Shown piece by piece: positions 1 to 12,084 of a stretch of DNA of 64,000 nucleotides; within the stretch, counting starts at the first letter, position 1, and each line of letters begins with the position of its first letter. The DNA is from Tubiluchus corallicola (lineage: Eukaryota > Priapulida > Priapulimorpha > Priapulimorphida > Tubiluchidae), in the NCBI GenBank assembly GCA_030141605.1, contig JAQGDQ010000889.1:1-64000 (forward strand), written 5' to 3'. The notes under the pieces were generated by a model. It had not been told where the DNA came from, made no database searches, and saw only the letters and a program-made list of their open reading frames with translations. A program made the position numbers and the translations under genes.

Positions 1-1122
1 CGTATAAACCCAAAAGCAGACAACTGGATGCCAATAATGAATAAACCCAAAAGCAGACAACTGGTTGACAATAATGAATAAACCCAAAAGCAGACAACTG
101 GTTGACAATAATGAATAAACCCAAAAGCAGACAACTGGATGCCAATAATGAATAAACCCAAAAGCAGACAACTGGATGCCAATAATGAATAAACCCAAAA
201 GCAGACAACTGGATGCCAATAATGAATAAACCCAAAAGCAGACAACTGGTTGACAATAATGAATAAACCAGCAGACAACTGGTTGACAATAATGAATAAA
301 CCCAAAAGCAGACAACTGATGCCAATAAGAATAAACCCAAAAGCAACCGATGCCAATAATGAATAAACCCAAAAGCAGACAACTGGATGCCAATAATGAA
401 TAAACCCAAAAGCAGACAACTGATGCCAATAATGAATAAACCCAAAAGCAGACAACTGGATGCCAATAATGAATAAACCCAAAAGCAGACAACTGGATGC
501 AATGAATAAACCCAAAAGCAGACAACTGATGCCAATATGAATAAACCCAAAAGCAGACAACTGATGCCAATAATGAATAAACCAAAAGCAGACAACTGGT
601 TGACAATAATGAATAAACCCAAAAGCAGACAACTGGATGCCAATAATGAATAAACCCAAAAGCAGACAACTGGATGCCAATAATGAATAAACCCAAAAGC
701 AGACAACTGGATGCCAATAATGAATAAACCCAAAAGCAGACAACTGGATGCCAATAATGAATAAACCCAAAAGCAGACAACTGGTTGACAATAATGAATA
801 AACCCAAAAGCAGACAACTGGATGCCAATAATGAATAAACCCAAAAGCAGACAACTGGATGCCAATAATGAATAAACCCAAAAGCAGACAACTGGTTGAC
901 AATAATGAATAAACCCAAAAGCAGACAACTGGTTGACAATAATGAATAAACCCAAAAGCAGACAACTGGATGCCAATAATGAATAAACCCAAAAGCAGAC
1001 AACTGGATGCCAATAATGAATAAACCCAAAAGCAGACAACTGGTTGACAATAATGAATAAACCCAAAAGCAGACAACTGGATGCCAATAATGAATAAACC
1101 CAAAAGCAGACAACTGGATGCC
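1..1122. repeat. 37-bp minisatellite, about 30 copies, cut by left edge
   Basis: A tandem array with a 37-bp period built on AATAAACCCAAAAGCAGACA followed by CTGGATGCCAATAATG. Two unit types alternate, one with GGATGCC and one with GGTTGAC, and a few units carry small deletions (for example near 265-350 and 500-590). The array runs off the left edge, so its full length is unknown. It stops abruptly near 1122 in unique sequence. Confidence 0.97.
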
Positions 1123-2130
1123 AAAACATTTCGCCTAATGTTTGAGACTCTTCACAAGTCAGAACAAGAAATGTGGAATGCAATTTAACTGAATAACCTT
1201 TGCCGATGTTCATCGCTAAGCTTAAAAGCACTTGTCACTACATATAACAATGCTTTGAAAGGCAGCCAGTCAAAACATAAAATGTTTATGCTTAGAAAAT
1301 TTAAGCGATTTGATTAGAACTAGAAAAAAGAATAGCAGCTCCGCCTGCATAACGAAGTGAAAAATTCTACGTCAAACTTATTATCTAAATGTATGTGTCA
1401 TATTACTGGAGTATACGACTTGTACCTACTGCACATCTTTAGACATATGTCTAGTGTTGCCAGAAAGTTTACAATTTTACGTTCAATAATGACAAAAGTC
1501 AATTTGCTCAATCTACCAGTAGAAACTTCCAGGAAAAACTTCTCAATCTTTAATTCTGAAGCATAACTGTTTGGTAAGTACATGTGGGCAATCTACATTA
1601 AAAGCAAACTCGCCATGATCGGAATCACGATAACTATATATATAAGTGCTTAACTCCTTCAGGGCAGTAAGAGTTTGCTGCATTTTGCATGTGTTCATGA
1701 AAAACTGCTCTCACTAAGCAATGATTACATTTGATAATTTTTGTATGTTTCTATTCCTCACACAACTGACAAAAAAATCTAAAAAAGCTTTCAATAACTG
1801 AAGTGTTTACAGCGTAACAATGTAAAGTATTACTTGTGTAAAATCATCTAATTTCAATGTTCAACTGTCCACACATAACACTCTGATGCACTTTGGCCAC
1901 AAGACTACTTTATTTTTAAGGAGAAATTCCTGTTAAAACACGATACAACCTTAGTTTCTCCTCTGCTGATTAGTTGGTTTTTCCTGCAACTCTATGCAGC
2001 AGACAATTCTCTTGGGCTGTAGCAAGCAAGCAATCCATAAAATAGTGTGTGCGATCACGCAAGTGTACACCAGACTAAGCTACTCAATAGGCTAAGTTGG
2101 AGTGACTGAAAAGCGCATTTTTTCTTTATA
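1123..2130. other. AT-rich non-coding stretch
   Basis: No open frame here resembles a protein, and I see no RNA gene. Short frames at 1357-1583 begin at non-ATG codons and occur on both strands over the same bases, as expected by chance. Confidence 0.6.
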
Positions 2131-2538
2131 GGTTTTACACGTCAAATGTAGACACAGGAAAGTTCAAATGTGACTCAGGTAAGTCCAATGTAGATGCATT
2201 ACTTTGAATGAATCGGTAATTAACTCATTTAAGTCCAAATTAGAAAAAGATAAACCAAACATAGTGCATCTATTAGTAGGCCTATAACATTGTAATTTTA
2301 ACTTAAGAGCAATTATTAAATTGAAATTAAAGAAGATTAAATTTAACATCCCTAAACTTTAACACCAATCCACATTTGAGATACCAATGTCACATTTGAC
2401 TTGACATGTGTCTACATTTGACTTACCAGAAACGCTTAAGTTGAACTACCTAAGTCTACATTTGAGTTACCAAGACACATTTGAATTACCTAAATCTACA
2501 TTTGAGTTAACGTAGGTCTACATTTGACATGTAAAACC
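2131..2538. mobile_element. Foldback-like element with internal subrepeats, copy 1
   Basis: The ends are inverted copies: GGTTTTACACGTCAAATGTAG at the left and its near complement, ending GTAAAACC, at the right. Inside, a short motif of the form ACATTTGA(G/C)TTACCTAAGTC recurs about every 25-30 bases, inverted on the two sides of an unrelated middle. Long inverted arms made of tandem subrepeats are typical of foldback-type DNA elements. The flanks read TTATA and TATAT, so the target duplication is short and AT-only. A second copy is at 45926-46669. Confidence 0.7.
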
Positions 2539-2916
2539 TATATTTTAAAAAATTAAATAACCTATAAACACTTAAAAGAATAGCACATTTGGATAGCCGA
2601 GACTCTCCTGAATAGAAGAGTACCTAATTTGTAATCATTTAGCTATATCTGTGATCGTACAGCAACAGAAAAGTCATAGGTCTTCTAAAACCTATTTTAA
2701 GTTGTGCGGTCCTGAAGGAGTTAAAACAAACAAACAAAATGTCCAATAAACAAAGCAAAATCATTCTAAACACAGAACAATTTGGTTTTGAAGAGTACCA
2801 CCAATGTAATATAGAAACTAAAGTAAAGTATTCACACTAGCTAGATAAATTATTAATTTAGTAGCTGTGTGGGTAGGTCTATTTTAAATGTCACAATCTG
2901 AGAGGAACCTATAAAG
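2539..2916. other. Unremarkable spacer
   Basis: AT-rich sequence between two transposable elements. I see no gene, RNA or repeat structure in it. Confidence 0.5.
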
Positions 2917-3245
2917 CAGCGGTGTGCAAACTGCGGCCCGCGAAGAGGTTTGTCAACGTAATGAACTACTACTAGATCGGATGGCATTAACCCTTACAAG
3001 ACCGTAATCACTTAATGTCACTGTCGGACATGATGAAACATATAGTTTTTAATATAAATTTTAATAACTTCTAAAATAGTTTCTTGAGTGTAGTAGTGCA
3101 GTAGTAATGATGTGCGCAGATCGGCTGCAAAAAATTGTTATTAGGTCCTACTGTACTTGGCTCCTTGACCAAACTGCATGTGACCCACAGGAATTGTGGG
3201 AATGTTTAATGTGGCCCGGCTAGTCAGATAATTTGCACACCCCTG
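2917..3245. mobile_element. hAT MITE, family A, copy 1 (shortened)
   Basis: Begins CAGCGGTGTGCAAACTGCGG and ends TTTGCACACCCCTG, an imperfect terminal inverted repeat. It is flanked by the perfect 8-bp direct repeat CTATAAAG (2909-2916 and 3246-3253). An 8-bp target duplication with CAG...CTG ends is diagnostic of hAT. It is about 130 bp shorter than the 465-bp copies at 19.4 and 37.4 kb and carries no transposase. Confidence 0.92.
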
Positions 3246-4555
3246 CTATAAAGTAAGAAATAACAGAGAATTAAAGAGATGATAGCTTTTCATCTTTGTG
3301 TTAATAGTCACCACAATTATACAATCGCTACCATCAAATGAATTTGAAATGTCATTTAGGTTCAGTGAGTCAGCAGATTTTTTCATAACTTATTTTTATA
3401 CGCTATTGTACTTTGTCACAGTATACTGTTACAAAGCTCAGCATCCAAGTCACAGAATATAATAAAAATTTAGAAGTTTTGAAATTCATTCTGAGCAAGT
3501 TTATAAAATGTTTGTAATATTGTTTGTTTCAAGTATGTCTGCTTGCTCTAGAAGAAATCGAAAGCTCGATTTAAACTCACTTCATTACAAAACAAATGGA
3601 TTTGTTTTCTAATAAGCTAATCTTTCTCTTCCACACGTTTTCTCAAGTTACAAATCGACTAATGGTTTACAAACTCGCTGGAGTGTCCAGTGTCCAGCTA
3701 CGGAAGTGCAGTCACCACCATTCGTAAATAGGCATGTATGGGCATTGTTATAATCCCTGCAGGAATGAAAGTACAGATCTGTGTGGAATCACAGCAGAGG
3801 TTTTTCGGGCATTAATAATCATATTTTTTCAAACAAATAATGCTGGATTAGCTAGTGGATGTTTTAGGCCATCATGAAGATCAAAATCTCAGATACAAGT
3901 TTCTTAACAATGCAGCGTAACTATTTAGTATTTATTCAAATTAATACAGCTACTTACAACTAAGCTCCTAAATTAAATTCAAAAACTAAATTTAAAACTC
4001 AACAGAAACTTCTAGCACTTGGTCAGTAAAATGATAAACAAACAATTGAATTTCACACTAAAAATGTAATACTAATCAGTTATACAATCATCACTTTTGT
4101 TAGTTGCAATCATATTTGAATAAAATGCGCTTAAAATATTATCTTACAGTGTCTAAGAGCTGTACCAAACAGGACTCCCATATCCACACTCCATTTCTAA
4201 CTCAGATTTATAATAGTTACCAAAATTAGAGTTGACATACATTTCTTATTTGCTTCTGTTTTCCTTGTTTTGTTTTGCATGATTTATATTTACCTTATTT
4301 TCCTTAGTTTAATTTATTATAGTCTTTGGTTAATCCTTCTACTGTTTTTTTATCGGATTTTTCTTTTAGTTAATGCTCACATTACCCATTTTCTGTTATG
4401 TTAAAAATCTTAAGTTACTTTTATTTTGTTTGCATCGCATATTCACAGTATTTTAGAATTGTAAATTTTTGGTTATTTCAATTATAATGTTCTACAATAT
4501 TGCGTTTCCCATCAGTTAATTGCCAATTACACATGTCAACAGAATTCAAATTTAA
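3246..4555. other. AT-rich non-coding stretch
   Basis: No convincing coding frame or RNA gene. Composition is very AT-rich, with T-runs around 4240-4450. Confidence 0.55.
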
Positions 4556-4740
4556 ATTGAAAACGGTGCCAAAATTAATTTTACTTAATCGTTGCTATTT
4601 AAGGGTGGCTGACTAGTTAACCTACGGGTTCTTCGCTGCCCTTCTCCTTTGTTACGTAACATTGCATGTATTTCTAATACTGTATTTTGTTAATTCTTCA
4701 GGAGTTAATAAATGAATTGAATTGAATTATATTGGAAATA
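4556..4740 (+). mobile_element. LINE 3' end (CR1/L2-like)
   Basis: A short 3'-terminal fragment. It contains the segment GGGTGGCTGACTAGTTAACC...TTCGCTGCCCTT, whose complement also occurs at 11080-11125 and 51285-51330 next to LINE protein remnants. It ends in AATAAATGAATTGAATTGAA, a short tandem tail as left by CR1/L2-type retrotransposition. No reverse-transcriptase sequence remains in this copy. Confidence 0.6.
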
Positions 4741-4898
4741 AGTCATAGCTTCTCATAGCACACACTGTGAAATTTCATCATTCCCTCTTGTCGAAAACAG
4801 TTAACTGAAATCGTTTCTTATTGTGCACATCAGATGGACAATACTTCTCTCTTTCCATTTCTTTCCGCAAACAACGATTAGCGATCACATATAGGATA

Positions 4899-5726
4899 CT
4901 AGCTGTGCTTTAATTTGTGTCCTTTCAAATGATGAGAACAACGAAACTGTTTCAAACAAACGTCGCACTTAAACGGCAAGTCTCCAGTATGAATAAGTTC
5001 GTGACGCTTAACGTTGAAGAACCGCCGGAAAAACCTTCCACACCACCTGCAAGTGAAACCACTCAGAGTCACTCTCCGAGAATTTGAATCGCCTTGGACT
5101 TTGGATGATTTAACCTGTGACGGTTTTTCCCGCCTCACAGAATTGTTTGAATTTAGTTGTGATTTAGTAGCATTTAGGAAAGACACATTGGGTACCTTTG
5201 TTAGGCAACATTTACTTGTAACAACTTGTATTGTATTTTCAGCAATTTCACCAGGCTCATTATTTATAGTCTGAGTATTGCTTCCACCGATAGGTAATAA
5301 ACTAATTTCTTGGTACGAAGATGAAACTGCTGAGTTTAAATGCGGCTTGACAGAAGCCATTTCTAACATTGTGCCATTAGCATCACCATCCAAAGCTACA
5401 GCATTAGGCACATTATCGCTCGCAGTTACAATTCCGTCATCCCTCATAGGATTAAAATGTTGCAACAGCAAATCCTGTGAAACATCACCGACATCACAGT
5501 GTTCTTCAACTATATTGCCAAACTCTTTTTGGGAAGTGAAAGCACACTCCTCCTTTACACCAGATCCAGAGAATAGTTCAAGAGCCACCTGACCACTAGG
5601 GTCTTGGCCTTCACTGACAAGAATCTTGCAATGCCATGTCCTACTGTGAGCAAAGAAAACTTCCTCAGTCATAAAACATTCAGAACAAGATGTGCACTTG
5701 AAGTAAATCATTCCCTCTGACTCCAT
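4899..5726 (-). CDS. C2H2 zinc-finger protein, single exon
   Basis: A 275-residue open frame starting at an ATG at 5726 and ending in TAG. It has three C2H2 fingers: one at the N-terminus (C11, C14, H27, H32) and two at the extreme C-terminus (C226/C229/H242/H246 and C254/C257/H270/H274). The last two are joined by a TGDLPFKC linker close to the canonical TGEKP. The roughly 190 residues between are acidic, Ser/Asn-rich and probably disordered. The N-terminal finger plus the following CKILVSEG is almost identical to the start of the gene at 23418, so the two are paralogues. A DNA-binding regulator is the natural reading, but the family is not one I can name. The two C-terminal fingers alone would specify a short site. 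The whole protein appears intact, with no frameshift. Confidence 0.85.
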   Translation of the reverse strand: MESEGMIYFKCTSCSECFMTEEVFFAHSRTWHCKILVSEGQDPSGQVALELFSGSGVKEECAFTSQKEFGNIVEEHCDVGDVSQDLLLQHFNPMRDDGIVTASDNVPNAVALDGDANGTMLEMASVKPHLNSAVSSSYQEISLLPIGGSNTQTINNEPGEIAENTIQVVTSKCCLTKVPNVSFLNATKSQLNSNNSVRREKPSQVKSSKVQGDSNSRRVTLSGFTCRWCGRFFRRFFNVKRHELIHTGDLPFKCDVCLKQFRCSHHLKGHKLKHS

Positions 5727-8700
5727 GACTCAATTACTGCAGTTGTTCGATTTTCTTTAGTTACACCAGCATCAATGATAAACCAGTAACTATTTGAAAC
5801 CTACAAAAACCATTTAAACTTGAGTGTTGGCCACGTAATGCAACCACCACGAATGGAAGACAAGTACATTCGAGTGCTAACAACTAACATAGGCATTGAA
5901 AAGATCAAAGTTACACTGCGCTTGTTTCTGCAGCACATGACACATTACCAAATCACATATTTCGCCTGCGACTCTCGAACTTGTATATCAAATGCCATTT
6001 GAAAAAAAACTAAACTTATCAGAAATTTCTTGGCAAAATCTAAACAGAAAGTCCTGAGCAAGTAAAAGCAAACAATGTACTCAGCAAAAAAGAGCAACAA
6101 AGTAAAGAAAGAAAAAACGCTTTATGAATGTCAAGCAGTGGAAGACATACATACGTACAATTCTGTATTGAATGCTTAATATTCAGCCATAGTTTTCAGT
6201 GAAATCAGTCAATCAAATGTGCTTTCATCCAGTATGAGATAGTTAACAGTAAAAATTACACAGGTCTAACAACAAAAGACAAAAACAAAGGCAAAATTTA
6301 TTTACCTTTACTCATTTGGCAGACAAAATTAGCACTAAAGGCTATGTAGCGACTATTTATAACAACACAGGTGAGGAAGCAACAAACAAATAACGAATAA
6401 CAGGTGGGGTATATGAACTGGTGCGGGCAGCCGCTAGTGTCACACCCAGAAACTTATAATTACTGCTTGCAAGGCATTTTTAGATTAACATTAGTAGTTT
6501 TAGATTAACTAGAGTAGACAAGTTATTGGAACAAAATCTGTTCTACAAATTTTTATCAGACAATGTCACTGTTTTCGAAAAAATGTGAAACTTTAATCAT
6601 CCACATACAAGTTACAATTCAATAAATATTGCTAATTTGTGCAGTGAGCTATGCCAACGCAAATGCATAATGAATTGATTATGATGCCACAGAAACATTT
6701 CTACGTCAAGTTGCTTTACGACTTTCCTCTCCCGTAGATAACTACTAATTTATAGTGGCTTCATTATGATCTAAATGATAATTAATGATTTATCATGCCT
6801 AACACGAAAGCCTAATAAACACTAGTAAGACTTATAGCACTTTTAATATCCAAACCCGCAATTATATTAGAGACTTACATAATGCCACAATATTTTTGCC
6901 AGGTGTAATCACTGATTGCGCTAGCAAGTAGCTGAAGTAATTGGCTTCATTCAAGACACTTACCACTTACTGTTAAAGCTTAACACGCACAGGCCCTACA
7001 TATGATTAGCAGTAGTACAATAGCTAAATACTTAAAACATAGCTGTGGGTGCCAAAGTTCAAAATCATCTCAGGTGAAACACTTTTGCAAAAACCAAACA
7101 GAATGGCATTTCATGGTGTTGATTCTCTCATCACCTACATATGTGGGAAAGGAAGCACTGTATTAATGTAACATGTGCATATGTTCGTCCAGCCTGGAAA
7201 ACATGGTGCACACCAAGCGCGAACGCCTCCGAGCTACAAACACTCTATGCCCTATAATATCAAATTCTGCATGCATGCCTATATTCATCAATTTTTTTAT
7301 GGTTATCACTATAAAACTCTTAACAAAATGTGGAACTACACATAATTTAGCTTATTTAATCTTTACACATCCATGCCAACAAAAATTTTCATGCCCGGAC
7401 ATATACCAAATTTACTACACAGATTCCAGCCGGAACATTGGCAATTTGATAACAAGAGCCATAGATTTCATAATTAGTTTCAACGTGCACTTTTAGTCAA
7501 CTTTCCAAGGAAAAGGCAGAAAGGTTCTTCAACAAAGTAGCAGTTCAAGAAACGTGAGCGTGTACAGAACACCAGTTACACCACAATACATTTTTCCCAT
7601 CAGTGTGAATTGTAATTGTTGTTATCTAGTCTGGATAGGTTGGTCCAGATGATCCAATGTTCCAGATAATCGATGTCCTACTGTACAAACAACGCTGTCT
7701 CACTGTGAACTGTAACCGTTTCGCTAACTTTTCTTCATTACCAAGGTGAGAGTTTTTATACAATTTCTGTTGCACTGACTCAAATGCGAGAAATAAAACA
7801 AATGCAACAAACTTCTGCATTTTGCCAGTGTCTGATTATGTAGCTTTCAGCTTACTGGATATAAAGAGCATAGCGAAATAGATGACTAGCACGTAAAATT
7901 AAAAATGGCGGGTCACGTTCGTCTAACCCAAACACGCCACATCAACCAGTTTAAGGCATCATTTCACAAACTTAAAAGATTTAATTATTAAAATCTACAT
8001 TACTATTACTGCTTACCCTTCAGCATCCAATTACTACTTTAACTGACACGAAACATTAATTTATAGTACTTTTCTAATCCAAATGACGAGAACAAAAGCC
8101 AGGAAAATGAGAACTATGGTATGAGCATTGAGCAACCTTTGATCAATTCACACGCACGTACAGTATTCCGGTTTCTGTGTTTATCCACGCCAAAGCTCTT
8201 CGGGAATAAAATCATGGCAACCGTTAATGGGGAGAAATTAAGGATTTCTGTTAAGCCACTGAAACCATACTTTAAATGCATAATATCATAAATCAACTTT
8301 AATAATATTTTGTTAAATCTGCAGCTTTCTGTTTGCATATACCAGATGCTCAACCAAATGTCAAAATTAATGTGCCACTGTCAGACGAAACGCAAGCATC
8401 GTTACAGGAAATATTTAACAGTGGATTTTAGTCATGATCAATAGCATCATGGGAAAAAGTGTAAACCATTTTGAAATTTAATTTTCATGCAGGCACAGTG
8501 TAACAATAATAATAATGCTGCAGTGATTACATGACATACAATGAGGAGAAATAAAAAAGTTATGAAATTAGAGGTGCAAGAACATCAGCCTAATATAGTC
8601 ACATAATGCAGACACAAATGAACTGAAGAAAGCAACTGTTTTTTTTTTGGGTATCTGATATTTCATAAAAATGGTATTGACATGTTTTGTTTATTTTGGT

Positions 8701-9130
8701 GCTCTGAGATACTAAGGTTTACCACATGAATTTACAATGTGCATGTGCTACCTCTGATGCAGTGTTTGACCAATGTCACAGAATTAATTATTGCAAGAAA
8801 AGCGAGTATGTCTTTTCAATGGACTTTACCAATTTATATCTCTTCTGAAGAAAAAAATTTGTATAGAATGACAGAAATATTAATAGTTATCCTATACAGA
8901 AATCCAAAACACACTAAACAAAGTCTTACGCTAGACAACAATTATAATACAATTATATATAACATGAAAATATAAGAATAACTACAAGCTCGTGAAACAG
9001 TAATGGCTTAATGTAAAGAATGTGAGCCTATTATAGACAGAAGAGATGTTGGCTGTTTCTAAACAAACAAATCTAGTACAATTATACAACAACCTGCAAT
9101 TCCTACAGTAATTATAAAATACGATAATAA
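5727..9130. other. Intergenic AT-rich region
   Basis: This lies upstream of the zinc-finger gene that ends at 5726 on the minus strand, so its promoter should sit near 5730-6000. I see no clear TATA or CpG-rich core. Scattered open frames of 60-107 codons show no family resemblance. A T-run of 10 sits at 8640. Confidence 0.5.
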
Positions 9131-9134
9131 TATT

Positions 9135-9885
9135 CAACTAGCAAAGTCCCCGCAAAAAATTTTGCGTCTAAATACACGTATAGTCAATAATACGCGAACA
9201 TTCTACATAGTCCTCGTTTGTTTATCTAACGCAAAGCCAGCAGCAGCAACTTTTACTGAATTAAAGCTATAAGGTTATAGACAAAGTACAATGGATGACG
9301 TAAGAACAATGGCTTTGTGTCAGCAGTTTTCCAAGCGAAAATTGCCAAAAATAGAACATCTAATTAACTCGTCGTCACTCCTCTTGGTGGACATGTCCTA
9401 ACATATAGCCCACATCATCGTGTAGCCTTGCTCTTCCTCTTTCTAAACAGCTATATATCTCTTCTGAGAGTCCCACCAGGCGCCGCTAGAACGTTTTTTC
9501 CGCATGCTGTTTGGTCAAAATTCCGAAAAAATCGCGAGTTGGGTCCGGGAAGACACCCGTTGCCCTCTCGCAAATTCTAAATACTCCTATGACACCCACC
9601 GCTAAACGGGCTATCTATCCATAGTCAGCACCGCCCTCGGCCCATTCCCGTTCTTCAGACCTCAGGCATATAACTTTTGCAAAAAACGGCCGAAAAATTC
9701 CCGGTGGACCCGATTCGAAAAATAAACCCCGAATGGCACGACACTAGATCGAGACCTTTCATTTGATGTATAGATCGCCGCAAATGGTGCCGTCGTCGGA
9801 GCTGTAGCCTCTAATCTTATATATATATGTATATATATATACATATATATATATATATTAAGTCCATACCAGTAGAATTAATATA
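9135..9885. repeat. Unnamed dispersed repeat U1, copy 1
   Basis: About 590 bp from roughly 9290 to 9885 matches 17320-17890 in the same orientation at high identity. Shared parts include the segment around GAACATCTAATTAACTC, then TATAGCCCACATCATCGTG, then CTCCCACCAGGC. Both copies end in a TATATA run followed by AGAATTAATATATGCGA. A motif ACTAGCAAAG(T/G)CCCCGCAAAA flanks this copy at 9139 and again at 9892. There is no protein and no inverted ends that I can see, so its class is unknown. Confidence 0.75.
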
Positions 9886-9899
9886 TGCGACTAGCAAAG

Positions 9900-10700
9900 G
9901 CCCCGCAAAATATGTTGATATATGTTCTATGTTGATATCGGCTTTTGTTTCTCAGTGCAGTAGTAGCTGCACCTGTGTATTATTTGCTATTGGAATATTT
10001 TATTTAGTCTGCCATATTTAATTTTCTGTATAATAATTATTATTGTATTTGCTAAAATGTATCTAGTTTACACAGAAAACATTTGATGGTGAAATAAAGT
10101 GAACTGAACGGAATTGAGTGGTGCGTCTCAAGTAGCGGTTCCTTCCGCGATCATGGCTGCGTCCCGAAGCAGAACGTTCTTCAATTCTAGTAGACTGATT
10201 AGCACTAGGAGCCTTTTCTTTTTGGCCGCGTTTCACTTACTTGAGAACTTGGCTACTAAGTGGTGGTACTGTTGTTTAATTAAAGTACTAAACTGGTCAC
10301 AGAAGTGTCAGGACGGAAACCTGAAAAGACAGGTGATCAGGAACTTGAAACTTGCTCACTGTTCTGTACGACATACTAATAACAGAAATGGAAAATCTTT
10401 GAATGCTTCAAGTTACATAAGTTGGCGTCCCGGTGATGGTCTAGGAGCTGTAATTTGCGAGGGGGAGGGGTTGCAACAATAGTATGGCGTTTTAAAAGCA
10501 AAAATTTGAAAAGTTGGATTTCAAAAATGTTAAGTTTATTACTATAGTATTAGTGCATTGGGGCTGATTTTCAAACTTACCTGTATTTTCAGTGACAAAG
10601 ACAGAATTTAACAGGCAACATTAGAACTAACGTAAATTTAGCGACTTACATTTACAATACAAGTAAATACGCACCACACGTATAACAAATAACATGCAGG
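9900..10700. other. Spacer with an unassigned 122-codon frame
   Basis: A plus-strand open frame at 10114-10482 starts at GTG, with an internal ATG at 10153 in the context GATCATGGC. Its translation has no motif or resemblance I recognise. I leave it as uncalled sequence; it may be part of an exon or chance. Confidence 0.3.
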
Positions 10701-10715
10701 GCATATTCCTTTGGC

Positions 10716-10788
10716 CCTGGCAGGCGCTGGTATCGAACTCAAGACTGCGTGCTTGCAGTCCGATACCTAAACCACTCGGCTGCCTAAC
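10716..10788 (-). repeat. tRNA-like sequence (SINE head or tRNA pseudogene)
   Basis: On the minus strand GGCAGCCGAGTGGTTTAGG resembles a tRNA D-arm with an internal A box, and GAGTTCGATACC resembles a T-arm B box. GGCAG and CTGCC can pair as an acceptor stem. The anticodon arm forms a 6-bp stem (GACTGC/GCAGTC) with a 6-base loop, which is not a normal tRNA geometry, and no T-run terminator follows. It is more likely a tRNA-derived SINE or a decayed tRNA than a working gene. Confidence 0.55.
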
Positions 10789-10994
10789 ACAGGACAACCA
10801 GCCACCCAACACAGGACTTTGTCTTTATATTTTCTTTGGGGCACAAATGGAAAAGTAGGTAAAGGTGGCAAAATAAAAAAAAATGGCACACTTAGTGAAA
10901 GTCTGTAAATCTATTAGTGAGATTAAAAATATGTTTTTTTGGTGAATCTATGTGCACTGCTGTTTTACCAGTTGACTCCAACATTTTAAATTAT

Positions 10995-11993
10995 TAATAA
11001 TATAATAATAATAATCTTTTATTTATCTTTTAACACACACAGTTACAATACAATTAATTTAGCAACAAAAATGTGAAGAAAGGGCAGCGAAAGACCAATT
11101 GGTCATCTAGTCAGCTGCCCTTTGGTTAGTGATGAACATTTTTTAAAGGCGCTATGCTACAGTGTATTAGTGTTAGTACTGCTTATAATAAAAATTAAAT
11201 TGTTAGGAATGACATAAAATTGATAATGATATGCTTATAATGTGCTAGTACAATTCATACACAGTAATAATAAGTGCATAATAATAATAATGAAAAAATC
11301 AAACTGAAGATAACTGAAATAAGGACTGAAACAAGAACTGAAATAAAAATCTGACATCAGGAACATAATAACAATGGCAACTGAAATTTACTTTATAACG
11401 CAAGCATAATGTAAAAAAAAATACAGAGCGATTTTTGATGATCTGATGTAAAATAAATTGGCAGATAGTTAGAGCACAAAAAATTACCTGTATGACTGCA
11501 TGAGGAGATTGACAATTGGAGTCCAGACTTTGAAAATGATCTACAGAAGTTAGACAATAAACAATTAAATATGGAAGTTAATTGATCCTGCTATAACAGT
11601 AACTGCTCTTGCAAAAGGAATAAAAGTTGTTCAGTAATAAGTTTGCAAGAGTTGACATTTATATAATTTACTTAAGTGACAGATACTAGTTGATTGCTGA
11701 AGATCATCTGAAAGAGTATTCCATAGAACTGTACCATTATGTTTTAAAGTTTGTAAACCTTTTGTTGTGTTAAATCTTTCCTGAAAATAGTTTTGTTTGG
11801 TAGCTGCTCTCGTAGAATACTGGTGAACGTCACTAATCTTTTTGAAATAATTGCCGTATAATTTAGGTAGAATGCCCTTTTTATAGTTGAACATGAATTT
11901 CGCTAACTCAAGCTTATAAATTTCATTAATTTTTAATAATTGCAAAGCATAATAGGAGGGGGTAGCATGATCTCGGAACCCAGCAAAAGTCAT
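10995..11993 (-). mobile_element. LINE 3' fragment with reverse-transcriptase C-terminus (CR1/L2-like)
   Basis: On the minus strand, 11993-11631 encodes 120 residues. They include YKLELAKFMFNYKKGILP, an HQYSTRAATKQNYF segment, then RFNTTKGLQTLKHNG and LWNTLSDDL. This is the characteristic region downstream of the reverse-transcriptase core in CR1/L2/jockey-type LINEs. It is followed by a roughly 600-bp 3' untranslated part containing the GGGCAGCGAAAGACC motif shared with 4.6 and 51.3 kb. It ends in an (ATA)n tail at 10995-11020. The element is 5'-truncated and not autonomous. Confidence 0.85.
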
Positions 11994-12084
11994 TGTTTTG
12001 ATAATTTTGTTATGTTAATTTATGATAAAATTATGATAATTTTATTAGGAATTTTCTTTTCCAGTTACTTAAAGCACAAGAAAA

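Noticed and set aside
1-1122. CRISPR-like array at the left edge
   Set aside because: Whole 37-bp units repeat with no unique spacers between them, in an animal genome. It is a minisatellite.
10114-10482. 122-codon frame as a gene
   Set aside because: It starts at GTG, shows no domain, no splice partner and no family resemblance. An exon cannot be excluded.
10716-10788. Functional tRNA gene
   Set aside because: The anticodon arm has a 6-base loop and there is no T-run terminator; a SINE or pseudogene fits better.
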